Numbered from the stretch's first letter, positions 26,602 to 39,101 are shown. The stretch: 64,000 nt of DNA from Blumeriella jaapii (GCA_009599575.1 VWND01000013.1:124001-188000); one strand, 5' to 3'. The notes: generated by a model not told the origin, from the sequence alone. Numbers and translations are program-made.

Positions 26602-27015
26602 TGTCAGGAACCAACATCACGTGTATGAGTCAGGTGATCCGCCAAGACCCTCTGTTTTCTACCAACCCTCGAATAATATTTTCTGCGGATAGACCGTAGG
26701 GGCCGGATAGTATTATAAAAGCTGTAAATAATTTTTAAATAAAATATTTTATGGAAGTAATTGCTAAAAAACCAGTTATTAAGATTATATTAAAAAGGAT
26801 TAAGAAAAGGTCGGGATGGGGGCTGGAAAAGCATATTAAATAAAGTTCGCCTGGTTTCCTAGGAAATATTTTTTTCGAGGGCTCTACCCTTTTTTTTGTA
26901 TTTATACGCGCCTTTTACTAAAAATGTAAAAGGTAGAAATCAGTTTGGCTATTAACCTAATTTTATTTAAGTTCTATTATCTGAATTAATATTTCTCTGC
27001 TTTTTAATTTTTATA
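26602..27015 (+). repeat. Gyp3a 5' LTR
   Basis: A 414-bp LTR, the same length as the 3' LTR at 61111-61524. The first ~260 bases are lightly mutated and the end is more AT-rich. The following ttaccggaacggcag (27031 onward) is shared with Gyp3b and could be near the primer-binding site, but no clear TGG-start PBS abuts the LTR. Confidence 0.88.
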
Positions 27016-27039
27016 TTTTGATTTTTTTATTTACCGGAA

Positions 27040-27999
27040 CGGCAGTTCGATATTATTAAAACAACCTTTTATTATACTATTATATTTATATCGTTATTAT
27101 CGATATTATAGCTTTTCGCACTCGCAGCGAACAAGCATTTCCAGTTATTTAAAAAAATCCAGCATTTTCGGCTGCTTAAAAAAACCCCGTACTATCGTTT
27201 TTTTTAACGTTATTAGTTTTATTAAAAGTCGAAAATATTTTATTATCAGGGCGCGACGATTTCCCAACTTTTTTTATCGAAAAAATTATTAAAAAAGGCC
27301 ACGCTTAAAACGATTCGGAAGGACTTTTCACCGAGACTCTGATTTATTTGGCTGATAAACGAATCTGCGCCGAATAAAAAAAGAATAATAAACGTAGGAA
27401 AATAAAAGAGATACGAGCTAAAATAAAACAAAAAAATATTAAAAAAAGGATTTACGAAATAATCAAAAGATTCGAAGAAACCAAAAAACGCCGAAACGAA
27501 TTTCGAAAAAAAGTTAAATAATTCCAACAAAAACTTAACGCTTTCGAAAATATCGAAGAAAAAATTTTTATATTTCTTAATACCGCCCTAATTGAAAAAA
27601 AACAAAAAATAATCTAAGCCGGCGATTATTATAAAGTATTTTCGAAGCATTACGATAATAATACCTATTGGAAACGATTTAGCATTTTTTTTAAGCATAT
27701 TATATCTTTTGTAAGAAATACAGCGAATTCGAGCCGAAAAGCACCGAAAATAAAAGACTTTCTAATATATCGAAGGAAAAATATTAAAAAAGCTTAATTT
27801 TTTATTCGGCGTGCAAAGCGAAGTTTTCGCCAAAATAAAAAGGTAATATTCTGTATTAATTAAAAGAAAATTAACGCCTGTATTCTAGCCTTCGACGATA
27901 AAATGAAAAAAAAATAAACCGGATACGAACGACGTTTTACGAATATTCGAATTATATGGAACGATTTTAAAAAATAAATATTAAATTTTCTGATAAATG
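27040..27999 (+). pseudogene. gag: Gyp3a gag remnant, N-terminal part
   Basis: The plus strand reads as a charged, Lys/Arg/Glu-rich helical protein around 27380-27560, suggesting coiled coil. The open frame on the other strand (27246-27530, Phe-rich) is its antisense shadow. The gene stops at 27999, at the Gyp3b insertion, and continues at 43202. Similarity to Gyp3b (41911-42792, minus) is collinear. Confidence 0.65.
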
Positions 28000-28004
28000 C
28001 GAAA

Positions 28005-28418
28005 TGTAAAAATTGAAAGGCAGGGAAATACTAGTTCAGATAATAGAACTCAGATAAGATTGGGTTAATAGTCAGACTGATTTCTACCTTCTACATTTCT
28101 AGTAGAAGGCGTATATAAGTACAAAAGGAGGGGTGGAGCCCTCGAGAAAAGTATTTTCTAAGAAACCAGGCGAATCTTATTTAATATGCTTTTTCAGCTT
28201 TTATTCCGACTTTTTTTTAATCTTTTTTAATATAATTTTAATAATTGGTTTTTTAGCAATTATTTTTATAAAATGTTTTATTTAAATATTATTTTCAACT
28301 TTTATAATATTATCCGGCCCTTACGGCCTATCCGCAGAAAGTATTATTCGAGGGTTGGTAAAAAACAAAGGGTTTTGACGGATTATTTGATTTATATACG
28401 TAATATTAATTTTTAATA
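28005..28418 (-). repeat. Gyp3b 3' LTR
   Basis: A 414-bp LTR, the reverse complement of the Gyp3a LTRs. Together with 26602-27015 it makes an inverted pair flanking 1 kb of gag, a by-product of the nested head-on insertion. Confidence 0.88.
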
Positions 28419-28419
28419 T

Positions 28420-28672
28420 TATCTTTTTTTTTAAGCTTTTGGTTTCCAAAAGCGATTGATTTTTTTATACGTATATTTTCGTATATAACGTGCGTTACGC
28501 TTTCGAAATAACGTGCGGTTTTTTCCGCTTTTGGTCGTAAATTGTAATTGTTTTTTTCGCTTTCGGTCGTGAATTATAATTGTTTTGTTATTTTGTTTTT
28601 TTGTTTTTCGCTAGCGTTCGCATTTTCGTTAAAAAAGCTTTTTTTTTTAAAATGGCCGCCATTTTTCTGCTT

Positions 28673-28715
<43 letters not shown>

Positions 28716-28766
28716 TCTTTTATTTTAATTAATTGCTTTTCGCCGCGTTCGCCGCGAACTTTTAAA
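28420..28766. other. Gyp3b 3' terminal spacer with poly-T tract
   Basis: Non-coding AT-rich spacer between the 3' LTR and the antisense ORF. It includes a run of about 32 T at 28679-28710, which is A on the element's sense strand, and CG-rich words such as cgccgcgttcgccgcgaac at 28742 onward that may belong to the promoter side of the antisense ORF. Confidence 0.5.
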
Positions 28767-29350
28767 ATGCCTTTGATTTCTATCTGCCTTCGGTGCGCCC
28801 GTTTAATTTTACGCGAAAATATCACAGCGGCCTTTTTGCTTTTTTGCGTTTTCGAGCTTTTTAGCGTAAAATGCAACCGCTGCAAAATTTCGCATATTTA
28901 ATATTTTTCTGTAAATCCTTTAGACTTTTATTCGAATTCGCTTTTAATTAGCTATAAGTTTTTGCCGTACGCGCTACCGAAGCGCAAATTTTTTTCGCGG
29001 GCTTTAACGATTTTATAAATCGTTTCGATACTGCTACCGTCGTTGCCGTTTTTTTTTTTTTTGCTACCGAAGCCAAAGTTTTTATTAAAACTTTTATCGA
29101 TTTTATTATTTACGACGCTTATATAAATCGTTTAAAAAAAAGTAACGCTTCGGCTTTTATAATAATCGGAAATCGTACGAATCGCGCCGCGGCTCGGGCT
29201 GCCGCCGTTGCTGCTGCGTCCGCTTCTGCCGGTTTAACGGCTGCTGCTGTTTTAAAAGCTTTAGCTACGCCGGCCTTTTTTTTTAACGACGCTAATATAA
29301 AACGTATTTTCCGACGTTTCGAAATCGTCGTTCGGATTTATTCGAATTAA
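28767..29350 (+). pseudogene. Antisense accessory ORF in the Gyp3b 3' region (Cys-motif, Ala-rich protein)
   Basis: It runs opposite to Gyp3b gag-pol, between pol and the 3' LTR. An ATG at 28767 opens a frame starting MPLISICLRCAR, and a second Cys cluster VKCNRCKISH follows at about codon 33-44 before a TAA at 28899. After one frame change the coding-like sequence continues as VRATEAQIFFAGFNDFINRF, then a strongly Ala-rich stretch (about 29185-29280), and ends NDANIKRIFRRFE with a TAA at 29348. The C-x2-C and K-C-x-R-C clusters suggest zinc binding, but I do not recognise the family with certainty. The same frame, start codon and motifs occur in Gyp3a (60768 to 54220, minus). It could be a captured host gene or an element-specific accessory gene. 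Confidence 0.55.
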
Positions 29351-29689
29351 TTAAATTTAATTCTGAATTTTTACGAAAATATCGTAGCTATTATTTAAGA
29401 TTCGATTACGGCTATTGTAAAAATCTTAATTAAAATAAATCGAATATTTTGCTAATTCGTTTAATATTAATTTTTTTTAGTTTGCCGCTGTTTTTAAATC
29501 TGAAAAAAATAGCGAAAAAAATAAAAAAAAAAAAATAACGATAATAATACGAAAAAAATAAATCGCTTTAGCGGCGATTTTAAGGTTTTCTAAATATTTT
29601 TGTTTTTTTTTTTTTTTTGTTTTTACGACGCGCATTCGTTATTGCTCCGTTGCTATTATTTATCGTATTTTTTAAATATTTTTTTATAA

Positions 29690-32600
29690 TCTTTTTTACG
29701 TTCGTAAAATAATTTTCATTTCAAAAGTTTTCGCTTAATAAATAGCTTTCTTATCGTATTAAGTAATATCGGCCTTTTTTTGTATTTTTGTAAATTTGTA
29801 TTAATTTAATTTCGTATTTTTCGGGTTTTTAAAGTTTTATTATATTATTTTTCGGCTCGGTATCGTTCCGACCTTGCTAAGGTTTTAGTAGGAAAACGTA
29901 AAAAATATCGTAAATACGATATTAAAAAAAAAATTCGAATTGATAAGCTTAGCCGTATTTGTATATAATTCGTTTGATTTTAAAAGATTTTAAATATTTA
30001 TTTAAAAGCTTTCGAAAAAATCGCAGCTATCGAAAGTTTTTAATCGATAATATTATTTTGTCGCTTATTTAAAATCTAGTCTTTTTATATTTAGCGTCGT
30101 AAAATCTTTTATAATTCGCGTTAGCTTTTTTTAGCTTTTTATTAAATACTTTTTTTTTTTTTTAATATTTTAACTCGTTTTTCCGCTGACGGTACTTTTT
30201 TTTTTACGACGTCGCTTTCGACGTTGCTATTAAATTCTAAATAAAAGCCGTATAATATGCGAAAGAAAATAGAACCCGTAAAAGCGTATATCGAATTGTT
30301 ATACGTAAACTCGGCTAAAGCAAGCTTCGTAGTTTAATTGTTTTATCGATAATCGCAGTATATACGAAAGTAGAATTTTAAAATTTGATTTTAACGTTTC
30401 GTTTAGCCATCGGTCTGAAAATGAAAAGCGATGCTTAATCGACGTCGTATTTATAAATGAAATATTATTAAAAACCAGAATTTATTAATAAAAACTGATC
30501 TTTTGTTTATAATAATTTTTTTAAAATAATTAAAATTTTTATAAACGTATTATATAAATATTTCAGTTAAATCTAAAACTGAAATCGTTTTTTATATCGG
30601 TATATATTTCGATAGCTTCGTATATCGGTTTATTATAACGAATATCGAATCGTAAATACGATTTCGTTTTTTATTAAAAAATAAATTCGTAATAAAATTT
30701 ATAATTTTTTTTTTTAAAGTTTCGTAAAAATCGAAAAAAAAGCTAACTCGCTATAAGATCGGTGTTTTCTAAGCTTGTCTTTTTAGCATTTTTTATACGT
30801 ATTAACGTAACGTTTTACGTCGCTTCGTAAACCAGGCCAGAAATACTTTTTTTCGATTAATTTTAACGTTCGCCGAAAGCTTTAATAGCCGGCGGTCGGA
30901 TAATCATAATTAATTTCCAATATTTCGCTTTTAATAACGCTTTTATTCGAAATATACGTACGTTTTTTATAACGTAATAATTTATTTTAATTTATACGCT
31001 AGTATTTTTCGAATCCGGCTCGATTGCTTTGCGAAGCCGATTCGTACGTTTTTTATAATATAAAAAAATCAGATTTTTGCAATTTAAAAATAGTTTTGTA
31101 AATCGATTTTGCTAGTTTGTTATTAGCCGTTTCGGATTATAGTAATACAGCGGCTACGCTTCGTAATATATATTATTTATAATTAATAATATCAGCAAAA
31201 AACAATCCGGCGAAAAAACCTTTTATTTGGCTTTTTCCCGTTTGTTTTCTATTTTTTGATCCCGTTAACAAAAATTCGAATATTTATCGGCGCGAAATAA
31301 TTTATATTTTGATTTTAGGCGTGTTTTTATTGCGAAAAACATTTTAAAATTTTTTAAATAAATTAGTTTTAGCTTACGATACAACGTAGGCAGCTGTTCG
31401 TTATTTTTTTTTAAATTTTTTTTTAAATTTGGCCGGCGGAAAAAATTATCCGCCGTATTAAAAACTTTTGTTTTATATTCGATTGCAAAATCGTATTCAG
31501 CTAGCTCGTCGGCTTATTTCGCTTAGCGTCCGTTTAAACGTTTTTTTGTAAAAAAGTATTTTAAATTATAATAATTTGTACGTATAATAATAACGTCGAA
31601 AACGCTACGTAAATATTAGTTTTATTATTTAAAAGCGTAAATTATAATTATTAGTTTAGCGTCGTGAATTTTGTATTTTTGCTTTATAAAAAAAAGTTTT
31701 TTCGAATAATACGCGATAAAATATTAATATGCCCTCGCATTTTTTTCGAACAATTGAAATAATATTCCGCTTATAACAAATTTCGAAGCGTTTGTTTCGA
31801 TTTGAATTTTTAATCGAAAATCGAAATAGCGTAAAATCGGTGCTTGGCAAAACTTTTTTTTTAAAAATAAAAAAGCGATTTTCGTTTCGAATAAAAAACG
31901 AAAAAAGCCCGATATTTTTTTTCGTTGCATTTTTTTTAAAAGATTTGTAATAGATCGGCAAAGCTTAGCGTAATTTTCGATAAAACGTTTGTAAAAATTA
32001 ATAAAACCCAAAAACATTTAAATATTTCGCTACGTAATAAAAAGAAGCTATTTTCGAATATTATTTATTTTTTTTAAGTTTATTTTAATTTTCGTAAAAA
32101 TAACGACGAAGCTTAAAAACTTAATCGTATTCGTATCGAAAGTATATTTTTTTAAATTTTTATAAAGTTTGTTAATATAAAGTTTTTCGAAAACCTTTTT
32201 TATCGCGTTTATATAATCGTCGAAGTTTTCGGAAAATATTAAAATATCGTCGAAATAAATTATATACGTAATATTTATTAAACCGATTAAAGCTTAATTA
32301 ATATACGCTTAAAAGATTGCTGATGCGTTCGAAAAGCCGAAAAATAATACGCAATATTCGAAATATTCGTAACGAATACGAAACGCAGTTTTCCATTTAT
32401 TTATTTTTTTTATTCGAAAGCGATAATACGCTTAAATAAGGTTTAGTTTAATAAATATTTTAGCTTTTTTTAAACGATTTAAAGTTTCGCTTATAAAAGA
32501 TAAAAAAGTTCGATTTTTAACCGTAATTACGTTTAAACTTTTATAATCGACGTATAATCGTAAACTTCCGTTTTTTTTCGGTATAAATATTATCGGTGCG

Positions 32601-33260
32601 CCGGCAAAGCTAATAGATTTTCTTATTTAATTTTTTTCTAAGCTCGAATCGAAATATTCGCGCAATTCGATAAATTCAGATTCCGACAAAAAATAAATTA
32701 ATTTTTAAAAAAAATCTTTTTTTTCCGCAAAATTTATTCGATGCTTTATAAAATAGTAAAAAGCTAAAATAACCGCGGCGGTATTGTTAAACACGTCGGC
32801 GTAATCGTCGTATTTAAAAGGTAATTAATGCTGTTTTTTAATAGTTTTTTTTAAAACGATACAAAACGCTTATTTTTTTTTAAATTTCTTTTTAAAACGT
32901 TTGATTATAACGAAATTAAATTGTAAGCGTTCGATTAAATATCGCCACGATTTAGCTCGAAAGTTTATAACGGAATCGATATTTCGTAACCAAAAAAATT
33001 CTAAAATAAATAAAATCTTTGGAATATTTATATCGTAAGCCACGAAATCGCTTTGTATTTTTTTAATTATTTTATAATTATAAATAACGCGAATAAACTG
33101 CGTATACGTGCCGTAAATAATTTTTTTTTTTTTAATCGTGGATAAATTAATACGTTTTTAAATTAATTTTTATTTATATTTAATTAATAACTTTTGGATT
33201 ACGCAGTTTTTTTCCGCGCCGTAATCGATAAAAGTTCGTTTCGTACGAATTTCGCTTTTA
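29690..33260 (-). pseudogene. pol: Gyp3b pol remnant with chromodomain
   Basis: The minus strand shows: protease at about 33200-33250 (TFIDYGAEKNCVIQ, changed from a D-S/C-G-A-E core); RT with the catalytic box IIYFDDILIF near 32240-32275; the RT connection segment MFLGFINFYKRFIENYAKL at 32017-31960; RNase H at 31640-31860; integrase at about 30050-31200; and the chromodomain at 29690-29860, reading KYEIKLIQIY then KGRYYLIR. The RIP load is heavy and most tryptophan and glutamine codons are lost. Confidence 0.8.
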
Positions 33261-33299
33261 GCTTTTTTAATTTCGATTAAAATTATTATTTTCTGTTTT

Positions 33300-34068
33300 T
33301 TTTTTTCGTTCGATTTTATTAGCAGCGACGAAATTAAAATCGAACGAAAGCTTTTCCCGAATTTTTAGATTTATTAGCTTCGGAGCAGTTTGAGGCTATA
33401 TGTTTTTTTTTATTGCATTTATAATATTCGATTTTTAAACAATTAATTATGCGATGTTTTTTTTTTTAGCAGCGATTGCATTTCGAAAATAAAAAAAAAT
33501 CGTTAAAAATTTTAAGATTTCAAAGGATTTTATTAAAAATTATCGTTTTTTTTTTTTCTTTTTTTTTTTTTGTAACGTATTTTCGAATCGAAAACGATAT
33601 ATATCTGTTTTAATTTTTAAATTTTAATCGTAAATATAGTTTTTTTTTTTTTTTTTTTTTTTACGCTCGTTTCGTCGTTTCGTTTATTTTTCGTTTTCGT
33701 CGTTAATAATTTTATTAATATTTTCGATACGACGAGCGATTAATACTAATTTTTCGTACGAGCTTGTAGCTGCAGTATTGCTTCGTTTAATAATTTTTTT
33801 TCGAAAAATAAATCGGAGTTTTGCGAAAAGCATTTTTTTTTTAATCGCATCGTTTATTATTTGCAATTGCTATTCGAAATTATTTAAATAAGCAACGAAA
33901 TCGTTAATTGATTTATATTTTTTTTGCTTCGTTTTATCGTATAAATTTAAAGCCGCGATTTTTCGATTTTCCGTATTTATTAAAAAATCTAATATTTATT
34001 TTTTAAAATCGTTTTATATAATTCGAATATTCGTAAAACGTCGTTTGTATTCGGTTTATTTTTTTTTT
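33300..34068 (-). pseudogene. gag: Gyp3b gag remnant, C-terminal part with CCHC knuckle
   Basis: A zinc knuckle is legible on the minus strand at 33439-33480. Its spacing is C-x2-C-x4-H-x4-C, with one stop (TAA from CAA) in the loop. A second, damaged knuckle follows downstream (KCNKKKHIASNC). A 60-codon frame at 33684-33866 is part of the gag helical region. Gyp4 interrupts it at 34069-34073. Confidence 0.75.
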
Positions 34069-34073
34069 ATTTT

Positions 34074-34248
34074 TGTCAAGGGGTGCGAACGAGCAGAAGG
34101 TTCGTAAATGATTTGCATTAACTACGGGGTTCTAAGTTTAGAGGTGTCGTGAAATCTAAGATACAATGTGTGCGGGCTCCGATGTCACGTGATAATAACG
34201 TGATCTTCGGACCACGTGACCAACGAACTGACGTTTTATTTCCTTATA
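34074..34248 (-). repeat. Gyp4 3' LTR
   Basis: A 175-bp LTR, the same length as the other LTR of this element. Differences between the two are transitions typical of RIP. It carries paired cacgtg words (cacgtgataataacgtgatc and accacgtgacc) that may be E-box-like sites. Confidence 0.88.
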
Positions 34249-34569
34249 TATAATTCTTTTTTCCATTTTTCATCCAATTTCTTCGTCGTCGGAATCTATT
34301 TCTATAAATCGAGCTTCGTTTGCAAAGCGTGTTTATAAACGAGTGCGAGATTCGGCTGGAATAATAAAAAAAAAAAAAGCAGGCTTTTCTAGTTTCGGAA
34401 GCAAAACAACTGGTGTTTTTGCAATAAAAAAGAAATTGATAATAATCGTTTTGTGTTTAGTAACAGTTATAAAAGTTTTTTTCGGTAATAAAAGCTTATT
34501 TTCGTTATTTATCGATTTAGTATATTTCCTGTTAGCAATTCTGGTTTTAATTAATTCTGATTTGGTCGG
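34249..34569. other. Gyp4 3' untranslated region
   Basis: Between the LTR and the chromodomain end. A plus-strand open frame (34343-34573) exists but is not supported by homology or by a second copy, so I do not call it. Confidence 0.4.
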
Positions 34570-37500
34570 ATAAAGTTTTTGAGAAAAACGGATGGCGAAT
34601 TTTGTTATAAAACTGTATGCGTTAACAACGTTTTTTAATAATTCCTAAGATTGGTTTTCGGCGTTATAACCACGCTATTGTATTAAATAAAAAAAGTTGG
34701 GATTTCGTTTAGAATTAAAAATAGCGTTTATAGCTTATAGCAAGCTTCCGTCTGCGTCGATAAAAACAGATGGGAAAAAGGGTTTTTTTGCCCTGGAAAA
34801 GGGTCGTTGTAAGCAGGTTTGAGCAAATTGATATAAAAAACAAAATATAATAGTTTTTGTTCGAAAAATAATTTCAGCTTGTAATTATAAAAGCCTAGAA
34901 CCTCGGCGATTTTATAAAAACCGTAGAATTTGTTATCTAGCTTTTTAACTGATTTAGTGAAGGTTATATTACGTCTGTTAAAAAACACGATATTTTTAAT
35001 CCTGTAAGCAAAAGCTGGTTAGCGTTGTTAATTAAAATAGTGTTTCTGGTCGGCTAACGCTAAAATCAAATTTGTACGTAAAAGTAATTTTAATTTTTTT
35101 ATTTTATTAGCGAAATCGTTTTTTTTTATATCTGTTATTCGCAAAATACGTAAAATAAAACCTAAAATAAATTTAAGTAAAAAAAAGCTTATTCGGAGGT
35201 AGAAGCCTTTATTAGCGTAAAAAAAGAAAACTCCGGTAAAAGCGTTTACAGCGTTATTCGCTGCGAATTCAGCTAAAAAAAGCTAATTTTCCTAATCTTT
35301 TTAGGCGTATTCGACGAATTGTCTTAAATAGAATAGTAAATAAGCGTTCGCGTTTTCGGTTTGGCCGTTTGTTTCGGAATAAAAGCTGATAGATAGCGTA
35401 ATATTAGTTCCGAAACGGTAATTAATAGCTTTCCAAAACTGTAAAACAAACAAAAAACCTCGGTTTGAAACTATAGAATCGGAAAAATTATATAAACGCC
35501 AGATATTTCTGCAAAATAATTTAGCTAAGTTTGTCGCTTTTATAGCTGTATAACAGGCTGTGTAATATCGTTTTTTAATAAAGCGATAAATTATTATTAT
35601 AATCAAATTATTTCGACTTTTATGCTTTTTTATTAAAAAAAAACCTATAAAATCGATTAATATATGGCTCCAACGGCGTAAAAAAATAGGCAGAAGTTTG
35701 AAAAGTTTTTAATAGCGTTGATTAGTATTTGTATTACGAGCGCAGCCGTTGCAATTGCGAATAAATCTTTTGCAATTTTCGGAAATTAATAGCTAATAAT
35801 AATTTTTATTAATAATTTCGTAAAGCTTGTTTTTGCCAGGATGGCCTGTTTTTATTAAATTATAGGCCATTTGTAAAAGCCAGGTACGAATAGGAACGTT
35901 TAAATTCGATGTATCGAAAACGTAAAATCGGTTTCGGAAATACAATTTATTATTGCGTATAACGCATTTAAAAAGTTGTAACGTTTTGGATTTCGGAATA
36001 TCTTCTGGTTTAAGCATTTTCTTTTTAATAGCGATTTATAATTTATTAATAGAATAATATTTATTTAAAAGTCGTAAAAGCTTTTCGTCGTTTGCTTCGG
36101 ATTGTTTTAGCGAAGCCGGAAAAACGGTCAAAACTTCGGTCAGATAGTGTTTTTTAAAAAAAATCTGGTTTTAGAACTGAATTTTTTCGTTTGAAAAATT
36201 CTAAGAAAAGTTTTGAAAGCGTCGTATTAAAAAGTCAGGTTTGCTATTTTGTTTTTCAGATCTGAATATAATTACAAAATCAAAACCAGCTAAAAACTCG
36301 CTTTAGCGTATTTAACGCTTATTAAATTGCTTAGTCGTTATGAAATATTTTAAATTTCGGTGGTTTATAAGTATTCGAATTAGGTAGGCAGCTTTTTGTA
36401 ATTCGGCTCGTTAATTTTCGAAGCAACGTATAATAGCGAAAAGTTTTTTATTATAAATCTCGTAGTTATATTCGGCTGAATCGAACTTTTTTAATATAAA
36501 AGCGATTAAATAAAATATTCCTGCATCGTTCTTTTAAAAAAAAATTTTTAAAAAAACGTAATTAAAAGCGTTAATTTTCACAAATATCTTTTTGTTAAAA
36601 TTGAAATAGAATAATATAAATGCAGTCGTAAAAACTAATTTAAGAAATTCGAAGGCTTTTATACAATCGTCGTCAAAATTTTATTTAATATTTTTTTTTT
36701 TCGTCAAATTTATTAAAAAAATAACGATGCGAAAAAAACCTTTAATAAAGCGTCGGTAGAAATTTGCAAAACTTAAAAACGCTTATACGTTTTTAACGTT
36801 GGAGGAAGGGTTCCAGCTAGTAATAGCTTTTAATTTTTTAAAGTTTATTTTGATTCCAATAATAAAAATAATTATTCTTAAATAAACGATTTTTTAAATT
36901 TCAAATTCGCATTTTTTTATATTTAATTGCAGGCCAGCGTCGGAAAAAGCTTAAAAAACGAAATTAACGTGTTTTTTATATTTTTAAAAATCGTTTAAAT
37001 AAACTAAAATATCGTTTATATAAACTGTGCAAAAGATATTTAAATAAAATCGTAAAATATCGTTTATACGGGATTAAAAAATGGCAGGGGCGTTGCATAA
37101 ACCGAAAAGCATGATCAACGATTCGAATAAACCGTATTTCGTATTAAACGCAGTAAGCTATTTATGGCCTTTTTTTATTCGAATTTTATTAAAAGCGGCA
37201 AAAACGTTAAGTTTAATATAAAACTTCGCTTTGCTTAATCGAGAAAATGTTTTTTAAATTAATAGCAGAAAATACCGGTTTTTAATTATTATAGCGTTAA
37301 AAGTTTTGTAATCGACGCAAAAACATAATCCGCTTTTTGGCTTTTTTGCAAATAAGATTAGAAAAGCGGCGAAAAAGGAGCTAGCTCGAATCCAGCTTTT
37401 TTCGAAGTTTTTTTTCAGAAATTTGCGTAAAACTTGAAGTTCGTTAATTGATATATTATATAAAAAATCGTATAAAAGTATTGCGCCAGGACGGAGTTTT

Positions 37501-38369
37501 ATCGTATAATTAACGCTTTTTTTATAAAGCGCAAATTTATCAGTTTTAATAGAATCGAAAGCGGCCAAATGATGATAATAGTATTAAAGGAGTTTTATTC
37601 GGAGGTCGATTAGCGGTTTGATTTGCAGGGCCAAACGAATATTTTTTAAAAAGGTTTCAGCGAGGTAAAGTTCAGCTAATAAGTGTTATCGTTCAGCTTA
37701 AAAAAGTTTTCGTCGTAACTGGTTTATTTCTGGTGATACAGAGTTGGGATCGTTTTTGATTATAACGCCGAGTTTTTGTAAACGTTGGTCGATTTCGTAT
37801 AATAAGGCTGAAAATACTTCGATTTCGGGCTGAAAGAATAAGGTATTAAAAGCAGCAGCTTTTGTACGGCGAGAAGGGGCTGATTAAACGATTGATTTGT
37901 AAGAATGGCGTTTTTAAACTAAATCTGAAATAGCTAATTAATAAAAGTTCTGAGGTAGATAGTTGAAACGGCAGAAGTTTAAATTAAAGCAAAAGGTATT
38001 CGTAATCCAATTAATATAAGGATTATGTATTTTAAGCTAAGGTTTGCTTAGAATAAGGTCGTATTTTCTTAGTATTATAATAAAAGCTGTAATTCGTTCG
38101 GTATGGCGGGCGATATTAATTTGAAAAGAAACTTGATAAATAACGTCGCCGTAGATGGAAAAACGTCCGTTAACCACGGTAAGTTTACGTGGGTTGGTAA
38201 ATAAAACAAAAGTCAATTCGTAATGTTGCACGAAAAAATGGTTAATAAAATTATCGGTAGCTCCGGAATCGTTTAAAAAATAGATTTTAATATATATATT
38301 ATTAATAATTATAATACAAAGCAATATTAAATATAATTCCGGAACGCCGTTTAAAACAGATATTTCCAA
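34570..38369 (-). pseudogene. pol: Gyp4 pol remnant with chromodomain
   Basis: Minus-strand order: protease at 38037-38369, with the intact catalytic core NDSGATDNFI; RT from 37568, with FAKKPKSGLCFCVDY; catalytic box YINDILVY near 37010, a D-to-N change from YVDD or YIDD; RNase H at about 36100-36700; integrase zinc region at 35793-36017 (TGHPGKNKLYEII) and core at 35301-35606 (SIVSNRGF...SETNGQTENANA), with the second catalytic Asp changed to Asn. The GPY/F region is at 34728-34988, and the chromodomain is at about 34570-34720, where GYNAENQS is readable. Fewer stops than in Gyp1b-d. Confidence 0.85.
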
Positions 38370-38439
38370 TTTATTTTTTAAAAGTTTTTAATAATAATAA
38401 TTATTAAAAACAGTTAGTTTCCCGACTTTTTTTTTGCTT

Positions 38440-38787
38440 CGGCTTTAGCTTTTTTAATCTAAAAAAGTCGGAGCAATTAGCAGCGCGGTGTTTATCGCTG
38501 GCATACTAAAAGCAAAGATTATTAGCAAAAAAGTAGATTCGGCGAGCTAATTTTTCGGCATTATTTATTAAGCGTTTGTTTTTGGCTATATCGGCTGCGG
38601 TTTATATAATTGCTTTGGTTTAAATAACGCTGAAGTTTATAGGATCGCTTTAAATAATAGTCGTAATAGCAGTTTTGAATATAAAAATGGAAAAAGTGAT
38701 TTCTGTATTACGGCTTTCGGTTTTATAATAATTAGAATTTAATTATCGAAAAACGGTATCGGTTTCGCGTATTTGGGCGCAAAAACC
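38440..38787 (-). pseudogene. gag: Gyp4 gag remnant, CCHC zinc-knuckle part
   Basis: At 38472-38513 on the minus strand a 14-codon zinc knuckle has the spacing C-x2-C-x4-H-x4-C. Its second Cys codon is now TAT and a Gln codon is now TAG, both explained by RIP transitions. The gene is interrupted at 38788-38792 by Mini1 and continues from 40608. Confidence 0.78.
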
Positions 38788-38792
38788 AATAA

Positions 38793-38964
38793 TGTAACGG
38801 CCCGGCCTTTCGGCTGTTCGGCTTTCGGCTATTCAGCCTTCCGTTACATTTCTGGCGTAGCGCCAGGGCCAGGGGGTTCTACAGTGTATATAGTTCGCCC
38901 TGGGAGCTTCCTTCCTTTCAGCTCTTTGTCTGTATCTTAAGGGAAATATATGAGGTTCGTCACA
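38793..38964 (+). repeat. Mini1 5' LTR
   Basis: It starts tgtaacggcccgg and ends ttcgtcaca. It has an internal repeat of ttcggct words and a TATA-like tgtatatagt at about 38904. By eye it is identical to the 3' LTR over all 172 bases. Confidence 0.92.
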
Positions 38965-38996
38965 CTATACAGACCCTTCGTTCGGAGTAACGTCGT

Positions 38997-39101
38997 ATTA
39001 TTGATTATTGATTATTGATTATTGATTTATTGACTTTATTGATATTGGTTCATTGATTTATTGGCTCATTGATTATTGATTATTGGTTATTGGTTATTGC
39101 C
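38997..39101 (+). repeat. ttgattat short tandem repeat in Mini1
   Basis: About a dozen imperfect units of attgatt / ttgattat, starting about 30 bases downstream of the 5' LTR, in the untranslated leader. Confidence 0.85.

Noticed and set aside
27246..27530. Phe-rich 94-codon frame on the minus strand (and 42160-42456 plus)
   Set aside because: Antisense shadow of the Lys/Glu-rich gag helix of Gyp3; the sense strand is the coding one by its position between the 5' LTR and pol.
26602..28418. A 1.8 kb DNA transposon with 414-bp terminal inverted repeats
   Set aside because: The two arms are the Gyp3a 5' LTR and the Gyp3b 3' LTR. The TSD at 28000-28004 pairs with 43202-43206, and the enclosed sequence is Gyp3a gag, so the inverted pair is a by-product of head-on nesting.
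28679..28710. Poly-T run as a non-LTR retrotransposon tail
   Set aside because: It lies inside the 3' spacer of Gyp3b, collinear with Gyp3a, with no TSD or RT next to it. Simple homopolymer expansion is sufficient.
34343..34573. 76-codon plus-strand frame next to the Gyp4 3' LTR, considered as another antisense accessory gene
   Set aside because: Only one copy is present in the window, and composition is Lys/Val/Leu-rich without motifs. Not enough to separate it from chance.
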